From NCBI RefSeq assembly GCF_010994275.1, contig NZ_WMCD01000001.1:496001-560000 (forward strand): 64,000 nucleotides of DNA, read 5' to 3'. The notes beneath the pieces were generated by a model. That model was not told the origin of the DNA and searched no databases. It saw only the letters and a program-made list of their open reading frames with translations. Shown here one piece after another: positions 1 to 9,481 of this stretch (position 1 is the first letter of the stretch; each line of letters begins with the position of its first letter). This DNA comes from Cyclobacterium jeungdonense. Its GTDB lineage: Bacteria; Bacteroidota; Bacteroidia; Cytophagales; Cyclobacteriaceae. Both the position numbers and the translations under genes were made by a program.

Positions 1-965
1 ACAATGGCATCACCTGGGCGGGTAGTCATCAATCCTCCCAAGGCGCCGTTCATAAAAATAGCCACTCCTCCCAGACCTTTATGGATGATTTCATTATCAT
101 GAAAAATACCGTCTTCCATGTAATGCCTCCAGTAATGAGGAAAATCAGAACTGATCAGCGTATTCTTAGACCAAAGTGTTTCCGGGTGATTCCCCCAATT
201 CAAAAGGATTCCCAGTGTTTCATCCGTTTCCCGGTCACATACCTGCATCAGTCGAATAGCTGCATCCAGGACAATCGGTTTCCGGCTATCCCCGACCAAT
301 GGCAAAGCATCGCTTTCATTGACAGCAAATTTTATTTTTGCCGGGCGGCTATTTTCCAAGGCGGTCAAAACGGACTTTTCGATCCCCTCAAAAACGAGCT
401 GCTGGTATTCCCTGTTGACCCCTCTCGTAAAAGGTCCCGGTCCCCACATGCCCATCATGTCGGGAGAAGAATGAACATGTGTGCTGGCAATGATGAGGTG
501 ATTCAGGTCTGTTTTTTCCAAAATTCGTTTCCTTAGTGTCAGCACCTCATCGTTACCAAAACCAATCATGTCGATGATACAAAGCCCCAGTTTATATTTT
601 CCGTCCTCCAATACCATGCTCCTTGCCCATAGGGGATCATTTATTCCGGAAGCGGGTTTGTTTTGATGAAAACCTGCCACCCAGATGGGATCAAATTTGC
701 CGTTTTGGTTGAGATCATGAAAGCGGTCACCCTCTGCTTTCTGGAAGCGTGCATCTCCATTGGTATCTTCCCAGGTATCAAAACCAACCGGACTGATGTC
801 GACCTTTGCAAATCCGGCCTGTAAGGACCCCGGGGTCTGATTTTCCAAAAAAAGGTCTATGGAATATCCGGGGTGACGATCCCTAAATTGATAGGCGCCA
901 TACCCAACGACCAGGACAATGATCAGTACCAGTGAGGTCAGCGTGACTTTTATCCAGGTTTTCAT
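1..965 (-). CDS. Neutral ceramidase-like membrane-anchored protein (3' end outside window)
   Basis: The frame opens with ATG at 963-965 on the minus strand and runs off the window start without a stop, giving about 321 residues of the N-terminal part. Residues 1-22 form a single hydrophobic anchor or signal (MKTWIKVTLTSLVLIIVLVV). Near residue 48 comes AGFAKVDISPVG, the typical opening of the neutral/alkaline ceramidase fold, followed by a His-rich ASTHVHSSPDMMG segment that fits the zinc site, and a GNHPE motif. From family knowledge such proteins hydrolyse N-acyl sphingosine or act as related secreted amidases; in Bacteroidota many are of unknown substrate. It is divergent from the sulfatase gene across about 200 bases. 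The family call is fairly sure, the substrate is not. Confidence 0.75.
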   Translation of the reverse strand, partial: MKTWIKVTLTSLVLIIVLVVGYGAYQFRDRHPGYSIDLFLENQTPGSLQAGFAKVDISPVGFDTWEDTNGDARFQKAEGDRFHDLNQNGKFDPIWVAGFHQNKPASGINDPLWARSMVLEDGKYKLGLCIIDMIGFGNDEVLTLRKRILEKTDLNHLIIASTHVHSSPDMMGMWGPGPFTRGVNREYQQLVFEGIEKSVLTALENSRPAKIKFAVNESDALPLVGDSRKPIVLDAAIRLMQVCDRETDETLGILLNWGNHPETLWSKNTLISSDFPHYWRHYMEDGIFHDNEIIHKGLGGVAIFMNGALGGLMTTRPGDAI

Positions 966-1163
966 TTTTTAAGAAATTTAATATTTATACCCTAAAGGGG
1001 AATAATGGGCTATGGAAAAAGGGTTTATAAAAAAGATTGCCTGGGCTTTGGAAAGCCTGCCTGTAAGTATAGGGTATATTTTTCTGGTGACTATTTTCTT
1101 TTTTCTGATCTATTAGGTAATATCGAAAGGTAAAATAAATAATTATTTGGGCAATTCCTGATT

Positions 1164-2720
1164 ATGAAATATTTTCTCTATTTAGTGACATGTACTGTAT
1201 CACTTGTAGTGCTCGTTTCCTGCGAGTCAAAACAAGCTAAAAAACCGGCCAGGCCCAATATCCTGTTTATTTTTAGTGATGATCACGCCACGCACGCCCT
1301 TAAAGCCTATGGACCAAAAGCCAACAACCCGGAGCTAGTTGATTTTATCCAAACTCCAAACCTGGACAGAATAGCAAACGAAGGGGTGTTGTTTACCAAT
1401 GCATTTTGCACCAATTCCATTTGCGGTCCCAGCAGAGCAGTGATTTTAACCGGAAAGCACAGTCATTTTAACGGGATGCTGAACAACGATACCACCTTTA
1501 ATGCAGCTCAGCAAACCTTTCCGAAAATCCTTCAGCGTTCCGGCTACCAGACAGCCTGGATTGGGAAATGGCACCTATTATCTGATCCCACAGGCTTTGA
1601 TTATTGGTCGGTATTGACGCGGGGAAACGGGCAGGGTTCTTATTACAATCCCATCTTTACAGAAGCGGAAGGACAGCAGGAAGAAACGGGCTATACCGCT
1701 ACCTTGATTACCGATAGGGCCATCGATTTTTTGGAAAACCAGACCGAAGAGGACAAGCCTTTTTTCCTGGCCTATTCCCATAAAACACCCCATCGGGAAT
1801 GGGTACCGGCTCCCGAGGAATACGATCTCTACAAGGACGTGGACTTACCCCTGCCTGCTAATTTTTACGATGAATATGAAAACCGGACCAGTGCTACCCG
1901 CGAGCAGGAAATGGAGATAGCCGCAGACATGAACGAAAGGGACCTTAAACTGATCTATCCGGATTATATGAATGAGGAACAGCTGACCGAATTTGCCGCC
2001 GCCTATGGACCGGAAAACGAGGCATTCAGAGAAGCAAACCTTGCTGGTAAGTCATTGACCGAATGGAAATACCAAAGGTACCTGAAAGATTACCTGAGGT
2101 CAGTTACAAGTATGGATAAGGAAATTGGAAGGGTGTTGGATTACCTGGAGGAATCGGGTCTGTCGGAGAATACCATTGTGATTTACAGTTCGGACCAGGG
2201 GTTTTATTTAGGAGATCATGGCTGGTATGACAAGCGCTGGATGTATGAGGAATCCTTGCGAATGCCCTTACTCATAAAATGGCCTGGAGTAACGGAAGCA
2301 GGCGAACGGATCGACCACCTGGTGCAAAACCTGGATTTCGCCCAAACCATTCTGGACATGGCCGAAAGTCCTATTCCAGCGGACATGCAGGGCAGAAGCC
2401 TGGTACCCCTTTTGAAAAACCCGGAAGATGTGAAATCCTGGAGGGAATACATTTATTATCACTACTACGCCTATCCCGATTGGCACATTGTGCGGCAACA
2501 TTACGGCATTCGCACCGATCGGTACAAACTAATCCACTATTATACAATCGACGAATGGGAATTTTTTGACCTGCAAAATGACCCCAATGAAATGAACAGC
2601 CAATATGAGGATCCGGAATACCAGGAACTGATAACGTCAATGAAGGATCAATTACAGGAAGCCAGGATTCATTATGGAGATACCGTAAATTTGCAACCGA
2701 CATCTAAATACCATCGATGA
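1164..2720 (+). CDS. Type I sulfatase, lipoprotein
   Basis: A 518-residue sulfatase (S1 family). The N-terminus is a lipoprotein signal with lipobox LVSC ending at Cys20. PNILFIFSDDH at 31-41 supplies the first metal-binding Asp pair, and CGPSR at 87-91 is the CxPSR signature whose Cys87 would be matured to formylglycine, followed by TGKHS. SSDQGFYLGDHGWYDK and a downstream KWPG segment are typical of the family. It would remove sulfate esters from a glycan in the periplasm or on the cell surface; the sequence does not tell which glycan. Its stop overlaps the start of the next gene by four bases (ATGA), so the two are very probably translated together. Confidence 0.93.
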   Translation: MKYFLYLVTCTVSLVVLVSCESKQAKKPARPNILFIFSDDHATHALKAYGPKANNPELVDFIQTPNLDRIANEGVLFTNAFCTNSICGPSRAVILTGKHSHFNGMLNNDTTFNAAQQTFPKILQRSGYQTAWIGKWHLLSDPTGFDYWSVLTRGNGQGSYYNPIFTEAEGQQEETGYTATLITDRAIDFLENQTEEDKPFFLAYSHKTPHREWVPAPEEYDLYKDVDLPLPANFYDEYENRTSATREQEMEIAADMNERDLKLIYPDYMNEEQLTEFAAAYGPENEAFREANLAGKSLTEWKYQRYLKDYLRSVTSMDKEIGRVLDYLEESGLSENTIVIYSSDQGFYLGDHGWYDKRWMYEESLRMPLLIKWPGVTEAGERIDHLVQNLDFAQTILDMAESPIPADMQGRSLVPLLKNPEDVKSWREYIYYHYYAYPDWHIVRQHYGIRTDRYKLIHYYTIDEWEFFDLQNDPNEMNSQYEDPEYQELITSMKDQLQEARIHYGDTVNLQPTSKYHR

Positions 2721-3985
2721 TGATGAACAGAAGGACTTTTATGCGGTCTTCGGTAGCATGCAGTGCCCTTTTGGCTACCGGGCCTGCCTGGATTGGCAAG
2801 ACAGCTTATAAAACCCCAGTACGGATAACCAAAGGGCCTTCCGGTCACTGGTTTGGGTATTACGACAAGTGGCAGGTGGACCCATCGGGCCGCTTTGCAT
2901 TGGGTTGCAGGGTGGGCTTTGAAGAAAGGTCTCCATTGGGTTCGGACAAATTGGAAATCGGATTGATCGATTTGGAGGAGGGTAACCGTTGGAAGAAAAT
3001 TGGCGAGACCAATGCATGGGGCTGGCAACAATCCTGTATGCTGCAATGGATACCGGGTTCCTCCCAGGAGGTGATATGGAATGACCGGCAGGGCGATACC
3101 TATGTGAGCCGCACTTATCATATTCAAACGGAGCAAACCCGAACTTTGCCGGAGCCCATTTACACACTGGCCCCAAATGGATCCTTCGCTATTGGAACCG
3201 CTTTTAACAGAATACAGAACCTGAGGCCAGGTTACGGGTATGCCGGCATTTCCGATCCCTACCAGCATATCAAAGCACCAGATGAGATTGGCCTTTATAC
3301 CATGGATTTAAAAACAGGAAGCACCACTTCTTTATTGAGTTTGGCCGATTTGGCGGCGATTCCCCATTTAGGTGAGGATGTTTCTGACAATTGGCATTGG
3401 TTCAATCATTTACTGGTGAGTCCTGACAGTAAGCGATTGCTGTTTCTTCACCGATGGCGACCCGAAATCCTGGAAAATCAAATCATGGCAAGAACTGGCT
3501 TTGTCACCCGGATGATAACGGTAGATACGGCTGGGAAGGACCTTTACGTAGCGGATCCATCTGGGAATTCCTCCCATTTTGTCTGGAGGGATCCTAACCA
3601 TATCTTAGTCTGGACCCGTCCCGTGGGTAAGCAGAATGGGTTTTGGTTGATAAAAGACAAAACTAAGGAAATGGAACTGATAGGAGAGGAGGCCATGGAC
3701 CGGAACGGTCACAATACCTATGTTCCGCAAACCAATGAGGAATGGGTCTTAAACGACACCTATCCGGATAAAGAAAGGAAGATAACGCTTTACCTGTATC
3801 ACATACCCAGCAATAGAAAAGTCATTTTAGGAAAATTTCATTCTCCGGAGCGTTTCGTTGGGGAGTGGCGCTGTGACTTGCACCCGCGTTGCGACCAGCA
3901 GGGCAGGAGGGTGTTTTTCGATTCCACCCATGAAGGAAGCCGGCAAATGTATTACCTGGACATTTCGGATATCGTGGGGTCCTGA
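2717..3985 (+). CDS. Tat-exported beta-propeller-like protein, function unknown
   Basis: The 422-residue product starts at one of three consecutive or near ATGs (2717 is the four-base overlap start). It carries a twin-arginine signal NRRTFMRSS followed by a hydrophobic stretch to about residue 25. The body has repeated short beta-strand signatures with Asp/Gly turns such as DPSGRFALG and SPDSKRLLFLHRW, typical of WD40/TolB-like propellers, and a His-rich NWHWFNHL segment near residue 230. I do not recognise an enzyme family with certainty; some oligosaccharide lyases have this fold. Translational coupling to the sulfatase suggests a shared glycan substrate. A Tat signal implies that it folds in the cytoplasm, often with a cofactor, before export. 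Confidence 0.7.
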   Translation: MMMNRRTFMRSSVACSALLATGPAWIGKTAYKTPVRITKGPSGHWFGYYDKWQVDPSGRFALGCRVGFEERSPLGSDKLEIGLIDLEEGNRWKKIGETNAWGWQQSCMLQWIPGSSQEVIWNDRQGDTYVSRTYHIQTEQTRTLPEPIYTLAPNGSFAIGTAFNRIQNLRPGYGYAGISDPYQHIKAPDEIGLYTMDLKTGSTTSLLSLADLAAIPHLGEDVSDNWHWFNHLLVSPDSKRLLFLHRWRPEILENQIMARTGFVTRMITVDTAGKDLYVADPSGNSSHFVWRDPNHILVWTRPVGKQNGFWLIKDKTKEMELIGEEAMDRNGHNTYVPQTNEEWVLNDTYPDKERKITLYLYHIPSNRKVILGKFHSPERFVGEWRCDLHPRCDQQGRRVFFDSTHEGSRQMYYLDISDIVGS

Positions 3986-3989
3986 TCGT

Positions 3990-5117
3990 TTATTCGCTGC
4001 TTTTTCCAACTCCCTCCATCAAACCTCGGATATACCCGATGGCATAAAGGGTTCCGATGGTGCTATAGCCCGGTTTTTCGTTGCTGTCACCTGCCATGGT
4101 GGGAACATGGTCCGGTCGGATTGGGCCTGTAAAACCGATATCATGCAGTGCGCGCATGGAAGCAAACATATCCGTTTTACCTTCGTCATGGAAGGTCTCT
4201 TCAAAATTGTTTTTATTTCCTTTCACATCCCTGAAATGTACAAAATGGATGACTTGCTTTTGGCCAAAATAGCGGATGGCAGCGGGGATATCTACCTCAT
4301 TTGCCTTTTCACCCATGGAGGCGAAGCTGCCTTGGCAGAAGGTGATTCCATTAAAGGGGCTGGGGGCCATAGTCAATAACCGTTTGAAGGCATCTACTGA
4401 AGTCATGATCCTGGGAATGCCTTGAATATGGGCTACTGGTGGATCATCCGGATGTAGTGCCAATTTTATCTGGTATTTTTCTGCTTCGGGAACTACCGCA
4501 TCTAAAAAGTATTGTAGATTGTTCCACATCAGCTCAGGAGTCAAATTACCGTAATCCCTAATAGGTTCTTTGTCTCTGACATCTTCTATATCAAAGCCAC
4601 TTACCAGTGCCCCACCTCTGCCTGGTCTGTCCAATACCGTTCTTGCCCAACTGATCACGGGCATCCAATTGTAACAGACGGTATCTATTCCTTCCAGGGA
4701 AAGATTTTTTAATAAGGTTATGAAGTTGGAAATTTCTTCGTCTTTTCCGGGCAAGCCCAACTTGGTCTTCGTACCCAGCGAAGGAGGGCCTTCAATTACC
4801 CGCAAAGTCAACCCTTCCTTTTTCCAGACCTCTTTAACCCCTTTGATCACTTCTCTGGACCAGGGTTTTTCGGTACTTAATCCGGCCATGGTTGGGTTTA
4901 TTCCTCCTACGGCACCTAACACATCCATTTGTCTGGCAAGGGCTGTTTTTCGTGGTTCTACACCCCAAAAATAGGCCAAACAGAGACGCATTCCCAGGTC
5001 TCTTACGTAATTTCCCTGAGTCGGATTATTCTGCTGGATTATAGTTGCAGGGCCGGCAAGACTAAATCCTGCGAGACCGCCAGCATTTTTTAGAAAGGTT
5101 CTCCGGCTCTTACTCAT
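3990..5117 (-). CDS. uxuA: Mannonate dehydratase (UxuA family) with Tat signal
   Basis: The 375-residue protein has the conserved UxuA motifs: CYNWMPV and ISWART near residue 145-155, LALHPDDPP, TFCQGSF, HFVHFRDVKG followed by FEETFHDEG, and RPDHVPTMAGD. The family dehydrates D-mannonate to 2-keto-3-deoxygluconate in glucuronate catabolism using a divalent metal. Oddly, the N-terminus is a strong twin-arginine signal, SRRTFLKNAGG followed by a hydrophobic run, so this copy may be exported, whereas the classical enzyme is cytoplasmic. It overlaps the upstream CE15 esterase gene by eight bases, which links it to glucuronate release. The gene converges on the propeller gene with only four bases between the stops. 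Confidence 0.85.
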   Translation of the reverse strand: MSKSRRTFLKNAGGLAGFSLAGPATIIQQNNPTQGNYVRDLGMRLCLAYFWGVEPRKTALARQMDVLGAVGGINPTMAGLSTEKPWSREVIKGVKEVWKKEGLTLRVIEGPPSLGTKTKLGLPGKDEEISNFITLLKNLSLEGIDTVCYNWMPVISWARTVLDRPGRGGALVSGFDIEDVRDKEPIRDYGNLTPELMWNNLQYFLDAVVPEAEKYQIKLALHPDDPPVAHIQGIPRIMTSVDAFKRLLTMAPSPFNGITFCQGSFASMGEKANEVDIPAAIRYFGQKQVIHFVHFRDVKGNKNNFEETFHDEGKTDMFASMRALHDIGFTGPIRPDHVPTMAGDSNEKPGYSTIGTLYAIGYIRGLMEGVGKSSE

Positions 5118-6318
5118 GATTTATCCCATACAGTTGATCGGCAAAATCCATGAATCGCTCCCAATCGTAAGGGGTCAGATTGTGTTTACCTTCTCGTATA
5201 TGATGTCCGGCATAAGGTAAATGTAGGGGCGACTCTATGGCAGGTAAGTTGGAAGGGAAACTGCCATTCATACCGTATATTTCGCGATGCACCCGGGTTC
5301 CAAGGCTCAGGGAGAGGAATTCTCCTTTCGGATCTGCCCACTGATCTTCTGAAGCACTGGCGACATACACGGCCCTGGGAGCAATGGCCGCAACCAGCAT
5401 GTGCTGGTCTATTGGAAGCAGTTCTTCGTGGTCATTATATTGGTTGAAATTATCTGTAAACCAATAGGGAAAACTGGTATTGATTCTTTTGACCGTTTCT
5501 CCAAACTTTCTTCGGGACAATGCAGCACCACCACAACCGGATTCATTTGAGATGGTGATGGCCCAGCGGGTATCTTGTGCTCCGGTCCATAGAGAGGCTT
5601 TTCCACCTCTGGAATGTCCTACCACGGCGGCCCTATTAGCGTCAATTAGCGGATCTGTTTCAAAATAGTCCATCGCTCTCATCGCACCCCAAGCCCAGGA
5701 TCCCAGGCCTCGCATACCGTTTTCCATTTCCAATTGCTCGGGATACAAGGTATTCAGAATATCCTCTTTAAAGGTATCGTTATTATCATCCGAAACGTCC
5801 TTAACGTGGAAGGTAGCCGCAGCAAATCCCCTTGCTACGATGGCTTCTGCAGGCCAGAAACCCATTTTTACCTCGCGGGTAGGATCGATGTTTTCCGGGT
5901 CCCGGTGGGTAATTAGTAAAAATACCGGTGCCGGTTTATTCACTTTGGTGGGAATAAACAAAATCAGCCGCATGCGGATGTTTTTTTCATTTCGTTCCAC
6001 CTGAATGTCGATTTCTTTCAAATGGGCATTGCCGCTCATCGCCTGCTTATCTTCGGAAACAAGTTGAAAACGGATATTATCCAAACTTCGGGGAAGTTGC
6101 CCGTACACCTGGTTTTCAAACAAGGAAATAATCTCCCCCCTTCTCAGAAACTCCCAGTCCTGAATGGTTTTAATTGCTTTTCCTTTTTGGGAAACAAAGG
6201 GATCGGGTAGGGAGAATGGTGGAACCTTAGACTCTTCGTAATTAAATGCATCCTGTGCATTGGTCCGGTATATAAACAGTATGCTCAAAGAAAGGAATAA
6301 TAAAGATTTGAATGCCAT
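5110..6318 (-). CDS. Glucuronoyl methylesterase-like enzyme (CE15 family)
   Basis: A 402-residue secreted alpha/beta hydrolase; residues 1-21 are a signal peptide ending RTNAQ. The CE15 signatures are clear: GHSRGGK with nucleophile Ser236, SNESGCGGAA with the canonical acid Glu259 (23 residues after the Ser), and REGKH with His379 near the C-terminus. LPIDQHMLVAAIAPR and DQWADPKGEF are also family hallmarks. CE15 enzymes cleave esters between 4-O-methyl-glucuronate of xylan and lignin alcohols. It is the first gene of an overlapping pair with the Tat-signalled mannonate dehydratase, consistent with uronate release and use. A second CE15 gene lies at 19239. Confidence 0.9.
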   Translation of the reverse strand: MAFKSLLFLSLSILFIYRTNAQDAFNYEESKVPPFSLPDPFVSQKGKAIKTIQDWEFLRRGEIISLFENQVYGQLPRSLDNIRFQLVSEDKQAMSGNAHLKEIDIQVERNEKNIRMRLILFIPTKVNKPAPVFLLITHRDPENIDPTREVKMGFWPAEAIVARGFAAATFHVKDVSDDNNDTFKEDILNTLYPEQLEMENGMRGLGSWAWGAMRAMDYFETDPLIDANRAAVVGHSRGGKASLWTGAQDTRWAITISNESGCGGAALSRRKFGETVKRINTSFPYWFTDNFNQYNDHEELLPIDQHMLVAAIAPRAVYVASASEDQWADPKGEFLSLSLGTRVHREIYGMNGSFPSNLPAIESPLHLPYAGHHIREGKHNLTPYDWERFMDFADQLYGINHE

Positions 6319-6368
6319 GTGAAGTTATTGAATTGGGTTTATTATTTGTGTCCTATAGGATGCAATAT

Positions 6369-6416
6369 AAAAAAACCTGCCAATTTACTGAAGAGTATCT
6401 TCTGTAAATTGGCAGG
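6369..6416 (-). terminator. Rho-independent terminator of the M56 peptidase gene
   Basis: On the minus strand a 13-bp perfect stem (6376-6388 with 6404-6416), one T:T mismatch, five further pairs (6390-6394 with 6398-6402) and a three-base loop are followed by a T run (complement of the A run 6369-6375). It lies 24 bases after the stop of the M56 gene. Confidence 0.9.
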
Positions 6417-6439
6417 GGCTATCTATTAAAAGTTGCTGG

Positions 6440-8974
6440 CTATTTATCTTTTGATTGTGAATAGAAATTTTTTGTTGTAATTCGCATTACCCCATTTTTT
6501 GCCTTTTCCCCAAACAAATTGACTTGGTCTCCTTTCATTACCTGGATGGATTCGATATCTTCAGGATTGGTGTTACTCAAGGTCATGTTATCCTTTTGCA
6601 CCACCCCGTCTATCAGAATCAACGGGTCGTGAGTAGCATCCAACGGTTCGGACTGTGACGGGTCTGCATAATCGAGTTTTCTGATACCATTTTCCCGTAA
6701 TGCTTCCTGCACTTTTTGGATGATATCCATGGTAATTCCTTTGGAAGCATAAAACACCACTTCGATTTTATCCGGATCCCATTCCTGGGACCGTATGATA
6801 CTTTTAATGGTATTTGTAAGACCAATGGATAAGGGAAGGGTAAACCCATCAATGGTTAGGTAATCTTTATTAATGATTTTAAGAGAAACTCTTTTGGTTA
6901 GCGCTGGAAGCTCCGTGATTTTGCTCTTCCTCGAATCCTGTTGTCCGTAGCCGTTGACGGTTATTTCGTCTCCATACATTTTTTTCTTAGATGGGGGTAA
7001 CGGAATGTCACTACCGCGAAGTTGAAAGGTAATTGGGAGCAAGACAAGGTATTCATTTTTGGGATGAACTGGTTCAAGCGCGGGGATATTCTTTAACACC
7101 TCAAGTAACATATGCTGAATTTCTGGAGAGAGAGGATCGATGATTTGATAATTGACCACCTTACCCTGCCTGTCAGCTGTTATTTTGATCAGGCTGGTAC
7201 CTACAGTTGCGTTCTTACGATCATTTGAGGGGTATATTAGGCTTTGAGACAGGTGTTTTGTGGCCGCCGATCCCAAGGTAATGGCGCCGGTTTTAAGGTC
7301 ATTGATTGATTCAATGGAAGTGATTTCAGAATTGGAAACACGAAGGGATGATGAGGTCGATGCATTCCAGCCATTTCCACCGGACACGATTGCCAGGTCA
7401 GGAAATACAGGGTCTGGATTGGATTTTTTTTCGTTTCGGGACGTTTCCAATTTACCCGAGATAAATAGTTTGGCTTGCACAACTACCGGCACCGGTTTGC
7501 CATTATGACTACCTGGACTCCACTGCGGAGCATCCTGACTACTGACAGCGTCAAGCAACTGTTGGTCAACCCTGCTATTGAAGCTTTCCCGTATTACAGG
7601 ATGAAGTAGAGCCCCTTCCTGGTCGATAATAAATTCCAACTCCACCGGACCTGATGCAGGTGTCAGCTCGTCCTGATAGGGTTGCAGGCCTTGTTGCAGG
7701 TGGTCGTACCAGCTGTCCCAGCCAGTTTCCGGTGTTGGTTTGTTTTCCACCGTAGCAAAAGTATAAGCATTGCCATATTGCCGGACCATGGTAGAATTGG
7801 ATCGGAGAGATTCAATCAATTCCAGTACCCTGAAATAGTCCTTTTCGTTTCGTATTCCCGAAAACTCATAGGAAAGTTCCCCCAATTGGGCCACCAACTG
7901 CTGATCTTCCAATACTCCAATGCTTTCGTAGTGCAGCGGGTTTTTGATGTTTTTGACTTTGATCCCTACCTGAATGGAATCCTGAGCCGCCAGTATTTGA
8001 CGCTTTAGCAGGTGTACAGGCCGGGTGTTGATTTTATTAAATAGAGTAACCCCTTCTTTGGTTTTCATGGAAACCAAACCGAAGAGCATGGCCATCAGGG
8101 GCAACAGCATTACTAATTTAAGCCAATTGGTTTTTTGTGGTCGTTTCATCATCAGGATTCGGTTCAGAGTTGTGGACCGAATAAAATAGCTTCCTAAGGG
8201 CAGGTCCAGACCTTTGAAAGCCATTCTGGCAATGAGTTGGGCATAGGACAGTTTGTTTTCTGTTCGTTGCAAAACCCGTGCATCCGCCTGGTATTCGTGT
8301 AGGTCTATCAAAGCCATCCGCATCAGGTGAATCATCGGGTTAAACCAAAATAGGATGCTAAGCACCTGATAATAGAGCACATCATAGGTGTGTCTTTGCC
8401 TCACATGTTCCAGTTCATGCTCCAATATCTGCTCCTTTTCCTGAAGCTGCAACTGGGGATTGTCCTCCCAGAAGATTTTATCAAAGAACGAAAAAACAGG
8501 AGCCATACCGTAAGTAGGAACCTTGAAATAGTTTCCTTTCAGAATATAGACCGTCTGGTACCATCCTTTTTCTATTAACTGCCTCAATTGCAAATATTGC
8601 CACAATAGGTGGCAAAATAGTACCATCGCCACGATCAGGTATCCCAATAACAGGTAATCGGTAATTCCCCATAGGATGGGTAATTTGCTGCCTGTCACCG
8701 TTATTTCCGGTAATCCGAAAGTTCCAACAATTTCCGTTGATTCACCGGCTTCAAAAGCTCTTAGGAAGGCCGTGTCCTCCAGGGATATGCTGGGCTTATC
8801 AAATGCAACCGGAATTTCCACCAGGGGAAATAAGATAGCTAGCAAAGGGGTTACTAATAGAAAAAACCTGTTGAATAGAAAGGTCTTTTCATTTTTGAGA
8901 AAGACCCAATAAAGTCCGTAAAAAAAGGCAAGACAGAAAGTACTTTGCCATACATAATTGATAATGGTTGCCAT
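6440..8974 (-). CDS. BlaR1-type M56 peptidase fused to TonB-like and receptor-plug-like domains
   Basis: The 844-residue protein begins with membrane segments at about 5-25, 33-55 and 105-125 and the zinc-protease motif HELEH at 186-190, with HEYQADARV at 226-234 supplying the likely third ligand. A further membrane segment ends near residue 303. Two TonB C-terminal-like stretches follow (about 465-535, VELEFIIDQEGALLHPVI; and about 600-660). The last 80 residues resemble a TonB-receptor plug (LILIDGV, DIESIQVMKG, NGVMRITTK). In the BlaR1 family the protease senses a signal and triggers cleavage of a BlaI repressor; no BlaI-like gene lies within 500 bases upstream, where one is usually found in Bacteroidota. 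It ends in a strong terminator at 6369-6416. Confidence 0.85.
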   Translation of the reverse strand: MATIINYVWQSTFCLAFFYGLYWVFLKNEKTFLFNRFFLLVTPLLAILFPLVEIPVAFDKPSISLEDTAFLRAFEAGESTEIVGTFGLPEITVTGSKLPILWGITDYLLLGYLIVAMVLFCHLLWQYLQLRQLIEKGWYQTVYILKGNYFKVPTYGMAPVFSFFDKIFWEDNPQLQLQEKEQILEHELEHVRQRHTYDVLYYQVLSILFWFNPMIHLMRMALIDLHEYQADARVLQRTENKLSYAQLIARMAFKGLDLPLGSYFIRSTTLNRILMMKRPQKTNWLKLVMLLPLMAMLFGLVSMKTKEGVTLFNKINTRPVHLLKRQILAAQDSIQVGIKVKNIKNPLHYESIGVLEDQQLVAQLGELSYEFSGIRNEKDYFRVLELIESLRSNSTMVRQYGNAYTFATVENKPTPETGWDSWYDHLQQGLQPYQDELTPASGPVELEFIIDQEGALLHPVIRESFNSRVDQQLLDAVSSQDAPQWSPGSHNGKPVPVVVQAKLFISGKLETSRNEKKSNPDPVFPDLAIVSGGNGWNASTSSSLRVSNSEITSIESINDLKTGAITLGSAATKHLSQSLIYPSNDRKNATVGTSLIKITADRQGKVVNYQIIDPLSPEIQHMLLEVLKNIPALEPVHPKNEYLVLLPITFQLRGSDIPLPPSKKKMYGDEITVNGYGQQDSRKSKITELPALTKRVSLKIINKDYLTIDGFTLPLSIGLTNTIKSIIRSQEWDPDKIEVVFYASKGITMDIIQKVQEALRENGIRKLDYADPSQSEPLDATHDPLILIDGVVQKDNMTLSNTNPEDIESIQVMKGDQVNLFGEKAKNGVMRITTKNFYSQSKDK

Positions 8975-9481
8975 ATGTATTCAGTTTACCTGTTGGATGA
9001 TTTTAATTGGGTGAATCGTGTCCAGGGAACGTTATCAACTACAAACATTACATTCCTCATTTGCAGACAAGAATTAGGATACCTTTTCATTTCGTGGTAT
9101 TGGATGCATGCCCTTAAAGCTACCTGTACTCTGAAATAAACTTAACCATTTAGTTTTACACATCCAAATCAAAATTTATTTTTTTTAAATTTATCTGGAG
9201 CAGAAAAGTCAAGGTACTAATGCAAGCACTAATAAAGGGGTACTGAAGTGTGGTGTATTCACTGCAGGGAAACCCGATTTAAGATTACAGTATAAGGGTG
9301 GTTTTGAGCTTTGTAGAATTGGAACAGCTTTTGCTGTATATATCTCGTATTTCGCTAAACAAAATTAGATAGATCCCGTTTTTATATAGAATAAAATAGT
9401 ATCGTATAATTGTATAACAATTAATATGTATATTGCGCGTTAAAATTATTTATAAATCGATCAATTAAAATTAATTAATTA
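8975..9481. other. AT-rich intergenic region between divergent genes
   Basis: Between the M56 gene (minus) and the small HTH gene (plus). I see no credible coding frame, tRNA or strong hairpin. The last 120 bases before 9482 are very AT-rich with alternating TTAATTAATT-type sequence and probably hold the promoter of the plus-strand gene, but no clear TAnnTTTG element stands out. Confidence 0.6.

Noticed and set aside
2216..2703. Minus-strand frames opposite the sulfatase gene
   Set aside because: They lie antisense to a motif-rich gene, have no family motifs, and reflect codon bias of the plus-strand gene.
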